This document shows positions 31,659 through 40,546 of a DNA stretch of 41,266 bases, piece after piece; position 1 is the stretch's first letter, and each line of letters starts with the position of its first letter. The DNA is taken from NCBI GenBank assembly GCA_020434495.1, contig JAGRAT010000002.1, positions 1-41,266 on the forward strand, written 5' to 3'. The translations under genes and the position numbers were made by a program. The notes beneath the pieces were generated by a model, which was not told the origin of the DNA, searched no databases, and saw only the letters and a list, made by a program, of their open reading frames with translations. Source of the DNA: Bdellovibrionales bacterium (GTDB lineage Bacteria; Bdellovibrionota_C; UBA2361; RFPC01).

Positions 31659-31821
31659 TTTACTCCCCTCCGGGAGAAGTTTTTTGCGGCTCTTGAAGCA
31701 GTAATCGGCCCTTCGAAAAACTTTCTACATTTCGTTTAGTAGTTAAGATGAAAAGTTGTGGAAAAATGGCCCAATTACCTGATATTAGGAGATTTTCGGT
31801 GGAACGATGTTTGAAGTCTGC

Positions 31822-33876
31822 CTATGAGCTCGCTTTCCAGCTCTTTGTGGTGAGTTTTGGCCAGCGATTGGTGGCGAGATCGTTCGTTAGTCGCACTACC
31901 TTATCCGGGGTCTCTCGAGGAAGAAGAAAAAGGTCATACCCCGCGCTCGTATGAGAGTGTTCGTTTTCTCTACAAGCAGAGAAGGTCACCCAGTTCCCTG
32001 ACTGGTCTATAGATGGAAAGTACTCGTGATTGAACTCGGACTTCGGATCATGAAACGAGGCTATTTGGTTGCTCCTGAGATCAAACGAGTAGATACCCGA
32101 ACCACCGATGGCGTGCTGCTCCTCAATAAAAACTCCAAAGGTTCCATCTGGGGCGGTAGCTGGTTCGCAGCCCGGTGAAATCGGTCGGGCTGTCTGTTCT
32201 TTGAAGTCTACTATCCAAGCGTGCCACGCCTTGGGACGGTCTGAGGTAAAGGTGAGATAACGTCTATCTCTTGTCATCCTTGGTTTTACTATTTGTGAGT
32301 TTCTAAAACCTTTAAAGGCAGCAGTCGGGAAAACCATGACCTCCTTCTCTGTTGCTCTATCAAATACGAATACGCTTTCACGGTGACGTTCAAACAAGAT
32401 GTCGCCTGAGTCATCTATGAAGGTAGGAAATGTTCCATCTTCAATGAGTTTTCTTGGTGTTGCGTCCTCTGTTCGTGGAAGTAGCCAAATGCTCCCCGGT
32501 TCGAGTCGTTTTGTCGTTTTTGAGGAGGCAAACACGAGTTCATCTCCTGATGGAGAAACATCGGGGTACATTTCGTGTGCGTTAGAATCATAGAGCGCGA
32601 CTGGTTGGGTGGAGTTCTCGCCAAGAAAGTAAATGCCAAAAGTTCCAGAACGATTCGAGTCAAAGATGACCCCACCACCACTCGGGAGGTTACTCGTACT
32701 GTAGGTGCCAGCTGTTACCGGATGGGCGGGCTGTTCGGCCGTGTCGGCTCCTGATTTAGCGATGCTCACAGCAAAGAAAATCAGGCTTGAGACGATAAGC
32801 ATTCGCAGCACGGTACTGCTACGGACCTTTGTTGGAACTTTTCTAAAAGATCTCTCAGACAGCCAAAAGAGAGGAAGAAGTGCTAGTGCGCCAAGGGAGT
32901 ACCCGTAAGCTTGGGTAAAGAGGTGATGAGAGAGCGCGGTAATGTCGGCGGCTTCGCTCTTAAGGCCGAGTAATCGAAAGGTGAAGGCCCAGGTGCCCTC
33001 ATAGAGGCCAAATCCGGCAATCCCTGAAACGGGTAGGCTTGCAGCAACTTCACTCGAGAGGATTCCAACAAAAGCCTTCACAATGGAAAGCTGCTCCCGC
33101 GTAATTCCAAGCGGAAGCAGGAGTGCATAGAGAAATATTATAAGGCTGAGGTACTTGGTGAGCCTTATGAAAAGGGAGAGCAGTAGTAACTTAAAAAATT
33201 CGGAAGGTTGGTGGAGCGTGTGGATCTCGCGTGAGACCTCTTCGAAGAAAGCATTTAAGCGAACACACAATTTCCTCTTTGATGCAGACACAATGGTCTG
33301 AGCGCGGGTAAGAATTTTCGGGAGAAACCAGATCAGCAGCCCAGAGGCAAAGAGCGCTGCTATCAGAATCACCCAGAGGAGGAGATGGTGGTTAAGCTGA
33401 GTATCAAACGCTATGAACGCTATTAAGATGATCGGTACGGTAACGAGGTCAAACAGGAGGGCGAGTGAAAAGCTTGAAGTGGCACTTGCAAGAGGGATCC
33501 CCAGTTTTGCGTGAACGAGGTAGATGTAAACAGTAGAGCCAAGCCGAGCGGGAAGTAGGTCGGCGCACAGGTTTCGGACGAGCGTAACGAAGAAAAGTGG
33601 TGTTGTTGCTACCGCATGACCGGCCCAGGAGAGAACGAGTTGGTACCTCCATGCCCGTAAGACACTTCCGGTAAGTGATAAGATAATAAATGCAATAAGC
33701 CCTTCCTTTGAAAGTTCTCGGAGCAGGAGCAGGAGCTTCCCCATCGGCACCACAGAGAAGAGGTAGGAGAAGACTGCAACGAAGAAGATGCCCCCAATCC
33801 AAGGGAAAGAGCTCTTAACTAAACTTCGCTTCGGGGCGTTGCTCATGGAAAGTGTGGCGGATGGCGGACTGCTCAT
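31822..33876 (-). CDS. Flippase-like membrane protein fused to a TolB-like beta-propeller
   Basis: The N-terminal half (to about residue 330) is a polytopic membrane protein of the UPF0104/lysylphosphatidylglycerol-synthase transmembrane family, with GSVLRAWRY and NLCADLLPARLG signature segments. The C-terminal part (about 380-680) has repeated PD40/TolB-like propeller strands, for example FDSNRSGTFGIYFL, YPDVSPSGDELVF and YLTFTSDRP. The first half may move or modify a lipid-linked molecule; the propeller would lie in the periplasm or cytosol and bind a partner or ligand. Start choice is uncertain: GTG at 33912, ATG at 33876 or ATG at 33846. None has a strong ribosome site, and 33876 is taken as a compromise. 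It is divergent from the SGNH hydrolase gene. Confidence 0.82.
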   Translation of the reverse strand: MSSPPSATLSMSNAPKRSLVKSSFPWIGGIFFVAVFSYLFSVVPMGKLLLLLRELSKEGLIAFIILSLTGSVLRAWRYQLVLSWAGHAVATTPLFFVTLVRNLCADLLPARLGSTVYIYLVHAKLGIPLASATSSFSLALLFDLVTVPIILIAFIAFDTQLNHHLLLWVILIAALFASGLLIWFLPKILTRAQTIVSASKRKLCVRLNAFFEEVSREIHTLHQPSEFFKLLLLSLFIRLTKYLSLIIFLYALLLPLGITREQLSIVKAFVGILSSEVAASLPVSGIAGFGLYEGTWAFTFRLLGLKSEAADITALSHHLFTQAYGYSLGALALLPLFWLSERSFRKVPTKVRSSTVLRMLIVSSLIFFAVSIAKSGADTAEQPAHPVTAGTYSTSNLPSGGGVIFDSNRSGTFGIYFLGENSTQPVALYDSNAHEMYPDVSPSGDELVFASSKTTKRLEPGSIWLLPRTEDATPRKLIEDGTFPTFIDDSGDILFERHRESVFVFDRATEKEVMVFPTAAFKGFRNSQIVKPRMTRDRRYLTFTSDRPKAWHAWIVDFKEQTARPISPGCEPATAPDGTFGVFIEEQHAIGGSGIYSFDLRSNQIASFHDPKSEFNHEYFPSIDQSGNWVTFSACRENEHSHTSAGYDLFLLPRETPDKVVRLTNDLATNRWPKLTTKSWKASS

Positions 33877-33963
33877 TGCTGGAAGTATAGCGAAAAGTTC
33901 GTAAACGAACACACCGTTGGCATCTCATGGAAAACGAAGCTAGACTCCCGGTTTGCAACTGGA

Positions 33964-35031
33964 GTGACCTTTTTGAGAACACAGATTCTTCTCGCCACAT
34001 TTGGAATTGCCCTCGGACTGAGCTTGCTCGGTGGGGTATATTTTGTTGCTAAGGAGTTTTCCCTTTTGCCTCCTGGGCTTGTCGCTTCAGAGGCTACTCA
34101 CTTTGAATCCGTGGCGGATTTTCACCGAAAGATGCTTGGTCATGATCAACGGGATGAACACGGTGACAAATCGGTAAGTTTGCGTTCAATCATTACTCCT
34201 CATCTGAACGAACGTGTGTTGTATGATCTCCTTCCGAATCAAAGAGTTCAGTTTCAAGGAGTTCCTGTTCGCCTAAATAACTGTGGGATGAGAGGAGAGG
34301 ATGTCGAAATCCCTCGATCCCCAAAAACGGTGCGAATAGCATTCCTTGGGGATTCCTTTACCTTTGGTTGGGGAGTGGAAGAGGACGAATCCTTTGTTGC
34401 TGTGACTGAGGAGGTGTTAAACCGTTGGCTTGCAAGTTACGGGTATCAGGCCGAAGTGCTCAATTTTGGGACTCCTGGGTATTCGACCTTCCAAGAAGTG
34501 GAGCTCTTTCTCTCTGAGGACCGGGAATTTCAACCAGACATTGTTGTTGTGTTTTTCATCGCCAATGATTTTGGCCTTCCATTCTTTATACGTGGGTTTG
34601 GAACTGACGGAGAAATGGTAACGAGCACGCACTATGAAAAGACGGTGCAATCGTCTCAGGACGAAACCTTAAGGGCGAAGCGAGCAGAGCTTGTGAATAA
34701 GCTCGATCCGAACAGGGCATTGCGCCAGTTGGTGCAGAGCGGTAGGGAGGAGGGATTTCGTACCCTCATCGCCTTTAATCCACATCCGAAATGGAAGGAG
34801 AGTTATCAGAAGCTCTGGTTTGTTCGAAAGTCGAGACAGATTGGGGTTATTGACTTGCGAGATCGATTTCTCGAAGCGATGCACACCTTTCAGTTGAAGG
34901 AATCCGAACTGAGTCTCCCCGATGATCCGCATCCGAGTGCTTATAAGCACGCCATTCTTGGTGGGCTGCTTGCTGAATCATTATTTCCAGAAGTTTCCCT
35001 GTTTGTTGAGCGTGACGGTGATGTCGAGTAG
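33964..35031 (+). CDS. SGNH/GDSL-family hydrolase with membrane anchor
   Basis: This 355-aa protein starts with one membrane helix (about 4-29) and then has an SGNH hydrolase domain. Block I is FLGDSFTFG with catalytic Ser131, then LNFGTPGYST, FFIANDFG with the block III Asn, and DDPHPS near the C-terminus with Asp320 and His323. Such proteins act as esterases or acyltransferases on envelope glycans; the anchor places this one facing the periplasm. The start is GTG with only a weak ribosome site. Its last 11 bases overlap the start of the glycosyltransferase gene, so the pair is probably co-translated and may act on one cell-surface polymer. Confidence 0.85.
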   Translation: MTFLRTQILLATFGIALGLSLLGGVYFVAKEFSLLPPGLVASEATHFESVADFHRKMLGHDQRDEHGDKSVSLRSIITPHLNERVLYDLLPNQRVQFQGVPVRLNNCGMRGEDVEIPRSPKTVRIAFLGDSFTFGWGVEEDESFVAVTEEVLNRWLASYGYQAEVLNFGTPGYSTFQEVELFLSEDREFQPDIVVVFFIANDFGLPFFIRGFGTDGEMVTSTHYEKTVQSSQDETLRAKRAELVNKLDPNRALRQLVQSGREEGFRTLIAFNPHPKWKESYQKLWFVRKSRQIGVIDLRDRFLEAMHTFQLKESELSLPDDPHPSAYKHAILGGLLAESLFPEVSLFVERDGDVE

Positions 35032-37003
35032 TTCCCTGACTGAACGCTCTAGGTATTCTCCACTTATAATTTTCGGCGCGCTCGTTATCGGCGCTTTGTT
35101 GCGGCTCGACTTTCTCTTTGCAAGTCATTTCATCATCGATTCAGACGAGGCGATCGTTGGCCTGATGGCGAAGCACATGAGCGAAGGGGCACCCGTTCCG
35201 GTGTTCTACTACGGACAGCACTACATGGGGGCCCTAGAGCCGCTGATGTTGAGCTTTCTCTTTCAATGGTTTGGGTTCGTACCGGAGCTCATCAAAGTTG
35301 TCCCGCTCCTGTTTTCCCTTGGCTTTATCGTAGTTTGTTATTTTCTTGGTCGAGAACTTGGCGGGAAGACCGCTGCTGCTTACGCAGCGTTGATAGCGGC
35401 AGTGCCCCCGAGTGTTCTTGTTGTCTGGAGCACGAAGGCTCGCGGTGGGTTTATAGAGATTGTCTTTCTTGTTGCCGTAGCGCTGTTGTTCTCTCTGTAC
35501 TGGTATAGAGATTCTAAGTGGAGCTGGGCACGGCTTGGTATTGTCGCCCTAATTGTCGGATTTGGTTGGTGGACGAACAACCAGATGGTCTATGTCATCC
35601 CTGCCGTAGGGATGCTGGTGGTGTGGAAGTCCTTTCAGCTAGGAGGCACTCTTTTTGCTCGGCTAGGAAGGCTGTTCCTTGCTTCTCTGTTTTGCATTTT
35701 GTTTTCACTCGTTGGCGGCCTTCCATTTTGGCTCTACAACCTGTTTCATGAGTTCGCCTCATTCTCTCAGCTCCTTCGTGACCACCAGTCAGACATCATG
35801 TCTCACTTTGAAGGATTCGTTTCGACGGCAATGCCGATCCTCACGGGAGGTATTCGCTATTGGCAAAAAGAACAGACATTCCCGTATTCAGTCGATGTGA
35901 GTTATTCCATTCTTGGGCTTCTCACCTTTCTTGGGCTTTATGGTGTAGTGAGGCGTGAGCTTTCAGCTGTTACTTGGTTTACCCTGATGGGAACAGCGCT
36001 GGTAACTGCTTTTGTGTTTATTGCTAGCCCGTACGGGTATCTGTCTGAGGCTCCCCGTTACCTCCTTCCCATATACGTCCCTTTGATTCCACTTTTTGCC
36101 GGTGGACTGGCTGTAGTTGAGAAACGGAGCTGTGCATTGGCTCTGCTTCTTCTTGGAGGGTTGTTGAGTTTTCACCTTGTCAGTGCCTACCTCCACAAGC
36201 GAGCCATTCCTGGTGAACCCTTCGTAGCGAATGGTGAAAGAGTTTCTAAGGACCAGCGGGAAATTATAGCGGCGCTTCGTGAGCGAGATATCACCAAGGT
36301 GAAGACGAATTATTGGATTGGATATCGGTTAGCTTATGAGACTGCGGAAGAGGTAACCTTCGTTGTCTTTGCTGAACCGGATCAGGTGAGAATCCCGCAG
36401 TATGAAGAAGGTCTTAGCGAGGGCGAGCTACAGAGCTTGCCGTACCTTCTTGTTCCCTCTCAGGCGAAGATAGTTGAGCGTGGTTTGGAGATTACCGGTC
36501 AGAAGTATTCCAAGTTGGAGGCTTCTGGCTACATCCTTCTCTATGATATCTCGCAACCTGTAAATGATGACCTGCTCTATGTGCTTCGGGAAGGAGACAC
36601 CCTGACAAGTACGGTTGAAAACGAGCGCTTGCCGCTTCGGAATGCCTTTGATGGAGATGTGACAACTCGTTGGGGGAGTGGACAGCCACAGAATCCGAGT
36701 ATGGAGATTGACCTTCAGTTTTCAGAACCTATCACCCTTACCCGTATTCAGTACCTCCTTGGGGAGTGGAAACATGACTTTCCCCGAAAGTTAGAGGTGG
36801 TGGCTGTGACGATTGACGGAACAGAAAAGGCAGTGCTCACGACTGAAGATTATGCAGCGCTTGTCTATATAGGGCGTCGAGGAGAGCCGATAGCATTTTT
36901 GAACCCACCGCTTGAAGTTGTGCGCCTTAAGCTGCTTCAAAAGGGAGCACATCCAGTGCTTGACTGGTCTATAGCCGATGTCAATCTCTATGTGGCTCGC
37001 TAG
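35021..37003 (+). CDS. Polytopic GT-C glycosyltransferase-like protein with C-terminal discoidin domain
   Basis: This 660-aa protein has about 10-11 membrane helices in residues 15-400. An acidic pair in the first periplasmic loop (IDSDEAIVG) is typical of ArnT/PMT-like glycosyltransferases that use lipid-phosphate sugars. The C-terminal part (about 515-655) resembles an F5/8 type C (discoidin) carbohydrate-binding domain, with NAFDGDVTTRWGS and a FSEPITLTRI-like strand. It probably transfers a sugar to an envelope acceptor on the periplasmic side. The ATG at 35021 is inside the end of the SGNH gene; an upstream in-frame start would overlap much more. The stop codon lies within the left arm of a structured repeat. 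Confidence 0.85.
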   Translation: MSSSSLTERSRYSPLIIFGALVIGALLRLDFLFASHFIIDSDEAIVGLMAKHMSEGAPVPVFYYGQHYMGALEPLMLSFLFQWFGFVPELIKVVPLLFSLGFIVVCYFLGRELGGKTAAAYAALIAAVPPSVLVVWSTKARGGFIEIVFLVAVALLFSLYWYRDSKWSWARLGIVALIVGFGWWTNNQMVYVIPAVGMLVVWKSFQLGGTLFARLGRLFLASLFCILFSLVGGLPFWLYNLFHEFASFSQLLRDHQSDIMSHFEGFVSTAMPILTGGIRYWQKEQTFPYSVDVSYSILGLLTFLGLYGVVRRELSAVTWFTLMGTALVTAFVFIASPYGYLSEAPRYLLPIYVPLIPLFAGGLAVVEKRSCALALLLLGGLLSFHLVSAYLHKRAIPGEPFVANGERVSKDQREIIAALRERDITKVKTNYWIGYRLAYETAEEVTFVVFAEPDQVRIPQYEEGLSEGELQSLPYLLVPSQAKIVERGLEITGQKYSKLEASGYILLYDISQPVNDDLLYVLREGDTLTSTVENERLPLRNAFDGDVTTRWGSGQPQNPSMEIDLQFSEPITLTRIQYLLGEWKHDFPRKLEVVAVTIDGTEKAVLTTEDYAALVYIGRRGEPIAFLNPPLEVVRLKLLQKGAHPVLDWSIADVNLYVAR

Positions 37004-37151
37004 TGCTCCGACAAAAAGGTTCTTTCACCTATCAGGGAGGAGCACCTTTTCGGCGAAGGCCGAAAACCCCCGGAGGGATGACGCAGCCAGCTAGTGGCAG
37101 GATAAAAAAGGTCTGTAACGAAGTGAAAGAACTTTTTTGTCATGGCACTAG
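37000..37151. repeat. 152-bp element with long terminal inverted repeats and internal hairpins
   Basis: Arms of 29 bases at 37000-37028 and 37123-37151 are inverted with about four mismatches, both beginning CTAGTGC at the outer end. Inside are TTTTCGGC-GAAG-GCCGAAAA (about 37047-37066) and GCCA-GCTAG-TGGC. A competing pairing, GTGCTCC (37003-37009) with GGAGCAC (37039-37045), would break the outer stem. The right arm contains GTGAAAGAAC followed by TTTTTT, so it might also terminate transcription of the glycosyltransferase gene. It may be a miniature mobile repeat or a structured leader RNA. Confidence 0.75.
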
Positions 37152-37238
37152 TAACTAAGAGATTAGCGTATTTTTGATTCCATTCCTTGAGCACTCCGGT
37201 TTCCTCACCGACCTTTTGATGTACCGGGGAGATCAGAG

Positions 37239-37808
37239 ATGTTACGGAGCTTAAGCGCCTTTTTACTTTTGTTGTCACTAATGCCGATGCCGCTTCAAGC
37301 GGACAGTGATGGCGTTCGTGTTCTTGAGAATCGAATCTTTGACGAGGGCGAGGGGAGCCTAGGGGGGAGCGGTACTTTCTCCATAGACACCCGTGAGGAC
37401 AACTGCGAGCTCAATCCAGATGCGGATCCCGACCCAGAACCTTTCTTCGACACACTGCTTCAGATACGGCTCATCAACAATCGCAATCAAGATATACGTT
37501 TCACGAGATTGAATTATCGAATTCGCTATCGAGACGAGTTTGGAAACCGAGTGCGAGTGAAGGTACGTAAACTTGGAGTATCGAGAGGAGCCATTGTTCC
37601 TGGAAATGGCGAAGAGGGAGAGGTGCTCTTCTTGCTTCTCGATAAAAAGGAAGATCAGAAGGGATTTCCCCGATCCTCAACAGTGCTTCCAACCGAAGCT
37701 GGCTTTCGGAAAATTCGTTATACCCTCTTTGGAAACACAGAGAGTGGCGAACGAATTACTCTTCGCTCAGTGCTATCGGTGAGCATTGATAACTTTAATC
37801 GTTGCTAA
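37239..37808 (+). CDS. Secreted protein of unknown function
   Basis: This 189-aa protein has a Sec signal peptide (hydrophobic 5-18, probable cleavage after LQA near residue 21). The mature domain is mostly beta-strand-like with a DNCELNPDADPDPEPF acidic loop. Two cysteines, Cys54 and the C-terminal Cys189, may form a disulfide. No family is recognised; an immunoglobulin-like or other all-beta exported domain would fit. GGGGAG precedes the ATG at eight bases, so translation is well supported. It follows the structured repeat by 87 bases, which could form part of its leader. Confidence 0.75.
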   Translation: MLRSLSAFLLLLSLMPMPLQADSDGVRVLENRIFDEGEGSLGGSGTFSIDTREDNCELNPDADPDPEPFFDTLLQIRLINNRNQDIRFTRLNYRIRYRDEFGNRVRVKVRKLGVSRGAIVPGNGEEGEVLFLLLDKKEDQKGFPRSSTVLPTEAGFRKIRYTLFGNTESGERITLRSVLSVSIDNFNRC

Positions 37809-38230
37809 GGTGTCCTAGCCGGTATCCTACCAGTGGCTTCGAGGAGTGTTTCGGTATTTGAGCTTCAGCTCATCTATAATGCTCGGTGCAAGAAATCTTG
37901 AACTTGTTTGAACGTGGTTGATAGAGAGCAGGTAAGTCGCTTGTTGCGCCATGTGTCTCTTGGAAATAAATCGCCCAGCGCCTCTTAGGTGTCTTTGAGA
38001 ATTTACGTGAGGAGTTCCGTAAAATGGAAGTAGAGATGATTTTTTGTTTTCGTCTTGCTTGAAGAGTTTCATTACAGCTCCTTATTTGAGTCTTAAGCTC
38101 CACCTCCCATCCAAACTCGCTAGAACCGTATTGAAACCTTGTGGATATGATAATAGAGAGGGTAGGGTCCTTACGGAAAATTATCGAATGAGTGTACTAA
38201 TCGTAATTTCAATAGGTTATCTTGGGCGCC
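37809..38230. other. Intergenic stretch with only a small possible gene
   Basis: No large gene is visible between the secreted protein and the alpha/beta hydrolase. The only supported reading is the small minus-strand frame at 37827-38072. The rest is A+T-rich and may hold promoters for that frame and for the hydrolase, but no clear -10/-35 pair was identified. Confidence 0.5.
37827..38072 (-). CDS. Small hypothetical protein with strong ribosome site
   Basis: This 81-aa frame starts with an ATG preceded by AAGGAG at five bases, better than most genes here. The product is basic and soluble (KLFKQDENKKSS start, then a mixed helix-like region ending RNTPRSHW), with no signal peptide or cysteine. 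The family is unknown. Its support is the ribosome site, the lack of any other gene in this interval and ordinary residue composition. Coding is plausible but unproven. Confidence 0.4.
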   Translation of the reverse strand: MKLFKQDENKKSSLLPFYGTPHVNSQRHLRGAGRFISKRHMAQQATYLLSINHVQTSSRFLAPSIIDELKLKYRNTPRSHW

Positions 38231-39094
38231 ATGGCCAATCTGAAAAACAGTAGGGAAGTCACCATCCCGATTTCGAAAGAATTGAGTCTTCGGGGGGATC
38301 TCTATCTATCGAGTGGAAACCCGGTGGAACCGGCACCGCTTGCGATAGTGTGCCACGGATTTACAGCTTACAGGCGGTATCTCTTTCTTCCCGCGTTGGC
38401 TCAAGCGATAGCTGACTCTGGCATAAACGCTTTGGTGGTTGATTTCAGCCGAAACGGTTTTGATGGGGCAACGGGTCAGTTCAACAATCCAGATCTATTC
38501 TCAAAGAATACCTTTGAGAATGAGCGTCTAGAGCTCGTCCAACTTATTGCGGCTCTTGCAGAGCGCGGAGTTCCTGAACTCGGCGTTCCAGCTCCACGGG
38601 ACTTCGATCTCGTTGGACATAGTAGAGGAGGGGTGACGGTTCTTGGCGCGGCAGCCGATCCAAGTATTGCGTCGCTTGTGAGCAAAGTTTCTGCATGGTC
38701 GACTCCATCTGATGTTCAGCCGGCGCGGTTTGGTGCTACCCCGGAAGTGCTTCAGGCGTGGAGAGCGTTTGGCGAAGTTCCCTATCCGATAGAGCGACTT
38801 GGGATTGATGCCTCACTAAAACTCGAAGTGCTTGAAGAGATGGAGCAAGACACAGAGCGGGTTGAGCGCTTTGCTAAGGCGGTTACTGTTCCACTTCTTG
38901 TTATTCACGGCGAAGTTGACCAGCGAATTCCTCTCTCTTGTGGCGAAAAGATAGCGAGCTGGGCGCCGCACGGAGAGCTTGTCGTAATAAAAGATGGCGA
39001 CCACGTATTTAACGTGGCATCAGCTAGTGATGTTTCTTCAAAGCCAATACTTGAAGCGATTGCTGCTCTGCAGCAGTTCCTAAAATCCTGTTAG
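38231..39094 (+). CDS. Alpha/beta hydrolase
   Basis: This 287-aa soluble alpha/beta-hydrolase has the nucleophile elbow GHSRGG (Ser of VGHSRGGV), an IVCHGF oxyanion segment near residue 40, VIHGEVDQRIP with the acid residue and a final GDHVF with the catalytic His. It resembles dienelactone-hydrolase-like or serine aminopeptidase S33-type esterases; the substrate is unknown. The ATG at 38231 is chosen over a TTG nine bases earlier; neither has a good ribosome site. Its stop overlaps the convergent rph stop by four bases. Confidence 0.88.
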   Translation: MANLKNSREVTIPISKELSLRGDLYLSSGNPVEPAPLAIVCHGFTAYRRYLFLPALAQAIADSGINALVVDFSRNGFDGATGQFNNPDLFSKNTFENERLELVQLIAALAERGVPELGVPAPRDFDLVGHSRGGVTVLGAAADPSIASLVSKVSAWSTPSDVQPARFGATPEVLQAWRAFGEVPYPIERLGIDASLKLEVLEEMEQDTERVERFAKAVTVPLLVIHGEVDQRIPLSCGEKIASWAPHGELVVIKDGDHVFNVASASDVSSKPILEAIAALQQFLKSC

Positions 39095-39828
39095 CTGAGT
39101 GATATTCCCTCACGCTTTAGCACGGAGTGTTGCATTTCAATGAGCTGCTCGATGCCGGTAGCGGCATAGGCAAAGAGTTTATCGAAATCTGCCTTCGTCA
39201 TTGTTTCCCCTTCGGCAGTCCCTTGTACTTCGACTATCTCTCCCGCTCCGTTACAAACAAAATTCGCGTCTACCTCTGCTGCAACATCTTCCTCGTAGCA
39301 GAGATCGAGAACTGGCCTTCCCTGCACAACCCCTGCAGAGATAGCAGCAACTGGTTGGCGGATTGCTGATCTTGGAATTGCGGCTGATTTGAGTTCTGGC
39401 CCAAGTGCCAGCATCAGCGCAATGTATCCACCGGTAATAGAGGCGGTTCGAGTTCCTCCATCTGCTTGAATGACATCGCAATCGATAGTGATAGTGCGTG
39501 GACCGATCAGCTCTAGGTTGACTGCGGCGCGGAGGGATCTCCCGATGAGCCGTTGAATCTCCTGGGAACGACCACTGATACCGTTTCGTTCGCGACGAAC
39601 GCGAGAGCCTGTGGACCTTGGCAGCATGGCGTACTCAGCGGTTATCCATCCACCATCTTTTTCTTCAGACTGCATCCACCTTGGAGTACCTTCTTCAACT
39701 GAGGCTGTGCAGAGAACTCGTGTGTTCCCCATTGAAATAAGAACCGAGCCTTCGGCATTTGGAGCGAATCCGACATCAAACTGCACCTCTCGTAACTGTT
39801 CGTCCGCTCGTCCATCGCTTCTTTTCAT
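39091..39828 (-). CDS. rph: Ribonuclease PH
   Basis: This 245-aa protein matches RNase PH along its full length, starting MKRSDGRADEQLR and containing GNTRVLCTASVEE, the RNGISGRSQEIQRLIGRSLRA block and the DCDVIQADGGTRTASI catalytic segment. It trims the 3' ends of tRNA precursors by phosphorolysis, forming a hexameric ring. AAGGAAA lies before the ATG at 39828; an upstream in-frame ATG at 39864 would add 12 residues not seen in the family. It is divergent from the MazG-like gene with a palindromic intergenic region. Confidence 0.96.
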   Translation of the reverse strand: MKRSDGRADEQLREVQFDVGFAPNAEGSVLISMGNTRVLCTASVEEGTPRWMQSEEKDGGWITAEYAMLPRSTGSRVRRERNGISGRSQEIQRLIGRSLRAAVNLELIGPRTITIDCDVIQADGGTRTASITGGYIALMLALGPELKSAAIPRSAIRQPVAAISAGVVQGRPVLDLCYEEDVAAEVDANFVCNGAGEIVEVQGTAEGETMTKADFDKLFAYAATGIEQLIEMQHSVLKREGISLS

Positions 39829-39887
39829 AACGTTTTCCTTGTCTTTCACGAGGGGGATATGCATTGTTGGTTCGGCTCCGCCTCGCC

Positions 39888-39948
39888 ATATACTGCTCTA
39901 CTTGAATTTTAGTGGTAAAAACGGAATTCTCAACCACGAGCAGTATAT
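39888..39948. promoter_or_regulatory. Extended palindromic region between rph and the MazG-like gene
   Basis: ATATACTGCTC (39888-39898) and GAGCAGTATAT (39938-39948) are a perfect 11-bp inverted repeat. Further pairing, such as GTGGT with ACCAC, lies inside. It is placed between divergent starts at 39828 and 39986, so it may be a shared operator or form a cruciform or hairpin leader. Confidence 0.5.
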
Positions 39949-39985
39949 ACCAGCCACAAACTGCCACAAACGGAGAGACAGTGAA

Positions 39986-40546
39986 ATGAAGTCCGATAAG
40001 ATTCAACAGTTCATCGAGTTAGCTGGCCAATCACGTGCAACGAGGTTCCAAGAGGGGAGTGAAGAGGAGCGAAAGCTTGGGGCGCAGCTGCTACTTTCAG
40101 AGGTCCTTGAGTACGTCGTGCACGGCCTCGGTGTAACACCTGTAGTGGATGGTCATCCGATTACGAAGCCCAATGACATTCACTACACTACAAACGGTGA
40201 GGCCCCAGACCGAAAGGAGATGTTGGATGGGCTCGCCGATGTTGCCTATACCATGTACTGGAACAAGGTAAAGTTTGGAATTCCGCTGGAGGAAGCTTTT
40301 GAGCTTGTCTGCGACAACAACCTTTCAAAGTTTGTACATCTGAAAGAGTGGGATGGACGTGAAGGCGCCTTAGAAGAGGATGCGTGGTCTTGTGGTCAAG
40401 ATGTCACCTGGCCGGAAAGCGTTGTTTCAGTGGAAGTGATTCGATACCAAGGGAGCTTCTATGCGGTAGGGAAAGACGACACTGGCAAGGTGCGAAAGCC
40501 CTCGACGTACACCTCGGTAGATCTCTCTGAGTTGCTCAAAAATTAG
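39986..40546 (+). CDS. MazG-like nucleotide pyrophosphohydrolase family protein
   Basis: This 186-aa protein carries an all-alpha NTP pyrophosphohydrolase-like region with KEMLDGLADVAYTMYW and EAFELVCDNNLSKF, the ExxDxxxxxxxxxxxx...N..K pattern of the PRA-PH/MazG superfamily. The N-terminal acidic ligands would be EVLEYV (about 43-48). It probably hydrolyses nucleotide triphosphates to monophosphates for house-cleaning or pool control. A C-terminal extension of about 60 aa is of unknown role. The ATG at 39986 is preceded by GGAGAG; the long open frame upstream is antisense to rph and not coding. Its last codons lie in a 17-bp tandem repeat. Confidence 0.82.
   Translation: MKSDKIQQFIELAGQSRATRFQEGSEEERKLGAQLLLSEVLEYVVHGLGVTPVVDGHPITKPNDIHYTTNGEAPDRKEMLDGLADVAYTMYWNKVKFGIPLEEAFELVCDNNLSKFVHLKEWDGREGALEEDAWSCGQDVTWPESVVSVEVIRYQGSFYAVGKDDTGKVRKPSTYTSVDLSELLKN

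Noticed and set aside
37028-37123. Possible c-di-GMP (GEMM) riboswitch
   Set aside because: ATGACGCAGCC recalls the GACGCAAAGCC core, but the matching 5' GGGCAAACC half and the tetraloop receptor are not visible. A covariance-model search would be needed to revive it.
39611-39985. N-terminal extension of the MazG-like gene
   Set aside because: The extra frame is antisense to rph and lacks a ribosome site, whereas ATG 39986 has GGAGAG.
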